A stretch of 64,000 nt of DNA, taken from positions 2,790,001 through 2,854,000 of the forward strand of contig PZJY01000005.1 in NCBI GenBank assembly GCA_031472005.1, written 5' to 3'. This DNA is from Tetracladium setigerum (taxonomy: Eukaryota > Ascomycota > Leotiomycetes > Helotiales). Below are positions 59,802 to 64,000 of the stretch, in pieces. Position numbers and translations under genes: made by a program. Numbering within the stretch: position 1 is the first letter of the stretch; every line of letters begins with the position of its first letter. The notes under the pieces were generated by a model. The model was given only the letters and a program-made list of their open reading frames with translations, made no database searches and was not told the origin of the DNA.

Positions 59802-60340
59802 CTACATACGCAACACAGAATTCTTTTCACTTTCACTTCCCTTCCACACTTCTTCCAACTCCCTTACCCAGCTCTCCTCTGGCCTCCCATAAGACCAAGT
59901 TAATATATGTTCTGTAACTTCTCTTCTCTTGTAGATCTCTATAGAAGAGGCGACTTTGGCTTCAGGTACATGACAAGGAGATGAAGGGTTTGTTGCTACC
60001 AAATGATGTTTTCCGATTTCATTGGAGGTTTAACGTGTTGTGTGTGATTTTCATACTTTTGTTCTAAGTAGGTCTGGGGAAGGTTAGGGGGAAGGTTTCT
60101 GTAGAGAGGTTTGAGCAGGTTGAACTGTGCTTGGAGTTTTATAGATGGTGAGAGTGACAGCGAAAGTGAGAGTGGAAGTGACAGCAACAATGAGAGTAAC
60201 AACGACTTACCGATATACGTTGCGAGTTCGTCCAACGCGACGTTGGGGTATCGTTCCACGGCAGTCTCCAAGGATAAATCATGTTGTGGAGTGTCGTCCT
60301 TGGAGTCAGTGTCAGAAGTTAAGCTTTTAGATAGTGACAT
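59802..60340 (-). CDS. Small two-exon hypothetical protein, 107 aa
   Basis: Exons 60211..60340 and 59802..59995 are joined by a 215 bp intron (GTAAGT..GGTAG), phase 1. The junction gives a smooth sequence, ELATYI followed by ATNPSSPCHVPEAK. The N-terminal exon is acidic (TSDTDSKDDTPQHDLS), then ERYPNVALDE. The second exon carries a charged helical region (IYKRREVTEHILTWSYGRPEE, read in two parts as IYKRREVTEHI and LTWSYGRPEE) and ends in NSVLRM. A TTCTTAG acceptor-like sequence just upstream of the ATG means an additional 5' exon is possible. The family is unknown. The case rests on the donor, the acceptor, the matching phase and the protein-like composition. Confidence 0.45.
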
Positions 60341-62722
60341 ACTAAGAATCGACGATAGATGGTCTCAATAAAGGTGAAACCCTTCTCTCCATACTCTGGA
60401 TCGTTGAACCGCTGATGTTAACCAGTGTTCATTAATTACTTGACAACTATCGATGAGCTCTCTCTCTTCTCCGCAATATCTCATGAGAGCCCTTCACGGT
60501 TTCTGGCTTGGGATCCATAATCGCTCCATGTTCCGTAGTGTCTCCTCGAAACCTCTCCAAGGTCCAGTCCTTTTCATAGAGAGCCCGAAATTACATTTTC
60601 CCACAATCCGCAAGTCATAAATCCCCAATTACCTAACCTACCTAAATATTAGCCAGTTACAGGCACGAATGAATACAAAATCCGCAGCAGCAATCACAAC
60701 AGAAGGAAATGGAAAGTGCTACCTTATGGAACAATTCTCGAAACGCTTTTCAATTCAGTTTTGTGCCGAGAAAGTGAATTTGTTGCTCGGTGTTTGTTGG
60801 TTGACGTGAGGAAAATGTTTTTATTGGAGGTTTTTCTTTCTGTTTTTCTATCTGGGACTGCCTGTAGTGTAGCTTTTATTAACAAGACTGGATCCGGAAA
60901 CGGAAAAAAAAATATCTATATATTTAAAGAAGCGATTATAGTCGTTGGCAACATCTACCTACCTGTAGTAATAGCTATGAGATAATCTCATTTTAATAAT
61001 TATTTCCAAATGATGAGGCATTTATCACCTAATAAATCCCATTCACACATATATATCTGAGATGAGGTAAGGATAACAACATCTTGGAATATTCTCAATA
61101 CCTCTCTCTCTACCTCTTCAAAACATACATTCATCCATCAGTGATATAAATGATGTCAAAGTACGGAGTAGTTCGAACGAAATAAAAAAATCAAAGATTC
61201 CGCGTAATGCGCCACCCAGCACAGCCATAGCCACACCACGACACGACAATCCACAACCAACCAAACAAACAGAATCCTCTCATCTTTCCTCTGCCTCGGC
61301 GCGCCCAACAGAAACTGCTGAATAATGCGATAGGAGGTTAGGTAAATAATGAATAATGAATAAAGCGGAAGAAAACTCGGATCCAGCTGCAGACTGCGGA
61401 TGCAAGACACATAATAGAATCTCCACATCCACATTACTTGCCTCCCTCGTTGGCTCTCGGCTCCGTCGTTGTCGTATTGCAGCGCCATCGCCTATCCGCG
61501 CATGCACCGGCGGGGCCGAAGCTGCTGCTGCTATTTTCGATGCAGATTTCTATTCTCTGGGCATTATTCAAACTGACGTAGTTGTCTGCTGGCTGGTACA
61601 GCACTCGTACGTCGGTCGGTAACAGTTAGTGGCTTGTTCGTTCAAATGCGAGCATTGCTAAAGTAATAGGTGTGGAGTTTTGTGGGTTTTTGGGTTTTTA
61701 GCTCAGCCTTGTGTCCCTTGGGTTCGTGTGGACGGCATGCTTTTGCCGGGTATTTTGTTGGAGGCGGTTGGTTTGGTGTGGTTCCAGATATTGGGATTTG
61801 GGATGGAGGGACAGGAGCTTGGGGGAGAGGGGGTTGGATGAGAGTGAGAAGAGAGTTAGGTACTTCTGAGATAGGGGAGATTATCTGTAGATCAGACGAC
61901 GTGAACACCCGATCGATCATGAACGAAGGGGAAGGGAAGGGAAGGGGGTGGGTGTGAGAGAAGAATGTCATCAACACCAACCATCATTTTGCGACTTTGA
62001 GACATACATCTCAAACTCACACACAATAACCTTCCGCCCCCAAACATGTCAGATATCCACCTACCTACAACAACAGCCTATGTACATGTACATAGAAGAG
62101 CAATAGAAGAAGAACAGAACAATGATAATCCTCATTAATTCTCAACTCAACCTCAAACACCTCAACCTCTAAATTCCATTCCCAGCGGCAGGCTATTCTC
62201 TCTGCATTAGTCGATGATAGGCCCTCTCACCGAGGTGCAACATGGATGGATGTTTTGAGTTGTGCAGATTCCCGTCCTCCCACCCCATCCATCTACTCGG
62301 CATCCGGAAAGAAAGAGAGAAGGAGGAAATCGAAGCTTCGAGGTGCTGACAGCAGCAGAGCAGCACCCACCACGTACACCAATCGTTGGTGAATCATGCC
62401 TGTTCGCTGTTGCAGTGAGTGGCTCAGCTGCTACCTCATCCATCCCTCCCGACTGTAATCACCCCCTCCATCCACCTCCATCCCTCCATCATCATCCTGG
62501 GACACACACTTCGTACTTAAGACCCAACTTTGCCCCTCCATCTGACGACTTCTTCTTCCCTTCTCTTCTCACCCTTCAACTTCAACTTTCAACAATCACC
62601 CCAAACCGCCCATTTCCTTTTCTAAATACATAACTAAGATCTACAACCTCTCTTTCTAAATATCTCCAACCTACCAACCTATTTACAACCCAGGTAAACT
62701 TACCTTTCCAACCACAACAACC
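60341..62722. other. Long upstream region of two divergent genes, no supported gene
   Basis: 2.4 kb. It contains a (G3-A2)-type G-run at 61928-61952 and CT/CCAT-rich leader sequence at 62430-62720 ahead of the glycine-zipper gene. Short frames on both strands at 61156-61980 overlap each other and carry no signature. Confidence 0.4.
61928..61952 (+). other. Putative G-quadruplex motif
   Basis: Four or more G runs of three to five are separated by AA or T loops (GGGG-AA-GGG-AA-GGG-AA-GGGGG). This matches the canonical G3+N1-7 pattern on the plus strand. It lies about 770 bp upstream of the glycine-zipper gene; any function is inferred. Confidence 0.4.
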
Positions 62723-63710
62723 ATGTCCAACAGCGACTACTACGGCGGAGGAGGAGGAGGTCATCAAAGCAACAACTACCCCCTCCTCAAAACTACAACC
62801 AACAGCCCTACCATCCCCCACCACAACAATCCCACTCCCCTACCCCTCCGCACCCTCCTACGCCACCCCTCCACCCCAAAACCAAGGCCACGGCTACCCT
62901 CCTCAACCGCAATACAACTCTCACCAGCAACCACCACAACATAACACTCCATATCCTCAAAACGACGTGATCCCTTATCCTGCCTCCGGCCCACCCGCAC
63001 CACAATATAATAGCCATAATAGCGATTATAACAACGGTGGTGGTCAGCATCAGCAGCAACAGGGATATGATAATCGCGCTCCTCAGTATGGAGGTGGAGG
63101 ACCTCAGGGACAACAAGGGCCGCCAGGTTCGGATTTCCAGGCACCCGGTGGTCCGGGTGGACCAGATGGTGATAGAGGGTTGGGAGCGACATTGATTGGG
63201 AGTGTTGGTGGTGGATTTGTTGGACAGTACGTATTTACCTTTTTTTCTTACCCTCTTCTCAAAAACCTACCGACCTCCTACCTATCCACCAACCCATTTA
63301 TTATCATATATAAAAAAAACAAAAAACTAACAACCCCCAAGCAAAGCAGGCGGCGGCGCCCTCGGCACAATCCTCGGCACGGTAGTTGGCGCAATCGGCG
63401 CCAACGCCCTCGAAGGCAAGCACAAGAAGAAGAAGGAGAAGAAACACCGCTCTTCCTCTCACCACTCCCACTCTCACTCGCACTCCGGGTCCCACGGCGG
63501 CGGAAGTTCGCACGGTGGGAGTTACTATGGGGCAGCGGAAGTGCCGTCGGTGGGTTGTACCCTGGATATGGCGGGAGCAGTCATGGTGGGAGCAGTCATG
63601 GGGGACATAAGAAACATAGGAGTAAGAGTCGTTCGAGGGGCATTGATGGGGATAGTTCGAGTAGTTCGGATAGCAGCGATAGTGATGATGATAAGAGGAG
63701 GAGGCATTAG
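62723..63710 (+). CDS. Glycine-zipper (2TM) protein with Gln/Pro/Tyr-rich N-terminus, about 291 aa, three apparent frame breaks
   Basis: Exons 62723..63226 and 63342..63710 are joined by a 115 bp intron (GTACGT..CCAAG), phase 2. After a MSNSDYYGGGGGGHQ start, the N-terminal region is Pro/Gln/Tyr/Gly-rich. The core is a glycine-zipper pair, LGATLIGSVGGGFVG across the intron into KAGGGALGTILGTVVGAIGA, as in fungal 2TM glycine-zipper proteins that insert in membranes. A Lys/His/Ser-rich tail ends in SDSSDSDDDKRRRH. Frame changes near CCCCC 62779-62783, CCCC 62837-62846 and GGGG 63529-63532 each need one added base. With them the splice phase and total length (876 nt) are exact. Function is uncharacterised; a stress-related role has been suggested for similar proteins only by analogy. 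Confidence 0.6.
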
Positions 63711-64000
63711 GGAGTGGGACCTCTATAAGATAGAGAGGGATGTTGGATTTAGGGATACGAACGGGGGAATAGAAGGAGGGTAGATGATATTCCCGGGAGA
63801 GGGGAAGGAAGGAAAGGGATTTCCATGAATGGGCTTGTGCAGATAGGCGTTGGATTTGTTCCTTTTTTCTTTTTCTTTCAGTGTGTATTTTGCTTGCTTT
63901 TGCTACGCTGGTCTTGGTTTTGGCAAGGTCTCCTTTTTTTGGAAGACGGGAGGAGAGTCCATACGATACGATACGATATGAAACGAATCTTCTTACTTTT
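63711..64000. other. 3' flank to window end
   Basis: 290 bp downstream of the glycine-zipper gene with T-rich and ATACG-repeat sequence (63960-63980). No gene was recognised. Confidence 0.5.

Noticed and set aside
20573..63710. Programmed -1 ribosomal frameshifting as the explanation of the frame breaks
   Set aside because: There would have to be three sites in single genes, without X-XXY-YYZ heptamers plus clear downstream pseudoknots; artefact or mutation is simpler.

Overview
The window reads as chromosomal DNA of a filamentous ascomycete. Introns are short (about 45-220 bp) with GT..AG borders and CTAAC/CTAAT-like branch sites, and there are no operons. Gene families include an APSES/ankyrin cell-cycle regulator, an AA9 polysaccharide monooxygenase, an Och1-like GT32 and a ferrichrome-type siderophore synthetase. 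The mix suggests Leotiomycetes, but that placement is inference. I found no transposon, CRISPR array, rRNA or convincing tRNA.

Layout. 1-20 kb: the 3' part of a mucin-like surface protein; a secreted orphan protein; an F-box-like protein; a small orphan; an APSES MBF-type regulator head-to-head with a LYR-motif protein; an Och1-like glycosyltransferase; a 4.8 kb stretch without a supportable gene; and a four-exon secreted cysteine-rich protein with a Kex2-like site. 20.5-46 kb: the siderophore locus. A 14.7 kb NRPS of the SidC/NPS2 ferricrocin type (minus strand) and an L-ornithine N5-monooxygenase of the SidA type (plus strand) flank an AA9 LPMO and a DHA1-type MFS transporter. SidA hydroxylates ornithine, the first committed step. 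SidC assembles the cyclic hydroxamate peptide. The LPMO and MFS are physically between them but have no demonstrated role. 46-64 kb: an Emw1/TTC27-like TPR protein, a GYF-domain protein, a Gln/Gly-rich orphan, a small two-exon orphan and a glycine-zipper protein.

The most unusual signal is a set of reading-frame breaks. The NRPS (three clear, one ambiguous), the GYF protein (one), the 56.5 kb orphan (three) and the glycine-zipper gene (three) all contain breaks that are repaired by adding exactly one base. Nearly all lie in or next to short homopolymer runs, and all have the same sign. Splice phases elsewhere in these genes are consistent with that reading. Systematic homopolymer undercalling in the assembly is the simplest explanation; true gene decay is the alternative. 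SidA, MFS, LPMO, EMW1, APSES, LYR, GT32 and F-box genes are all intact.
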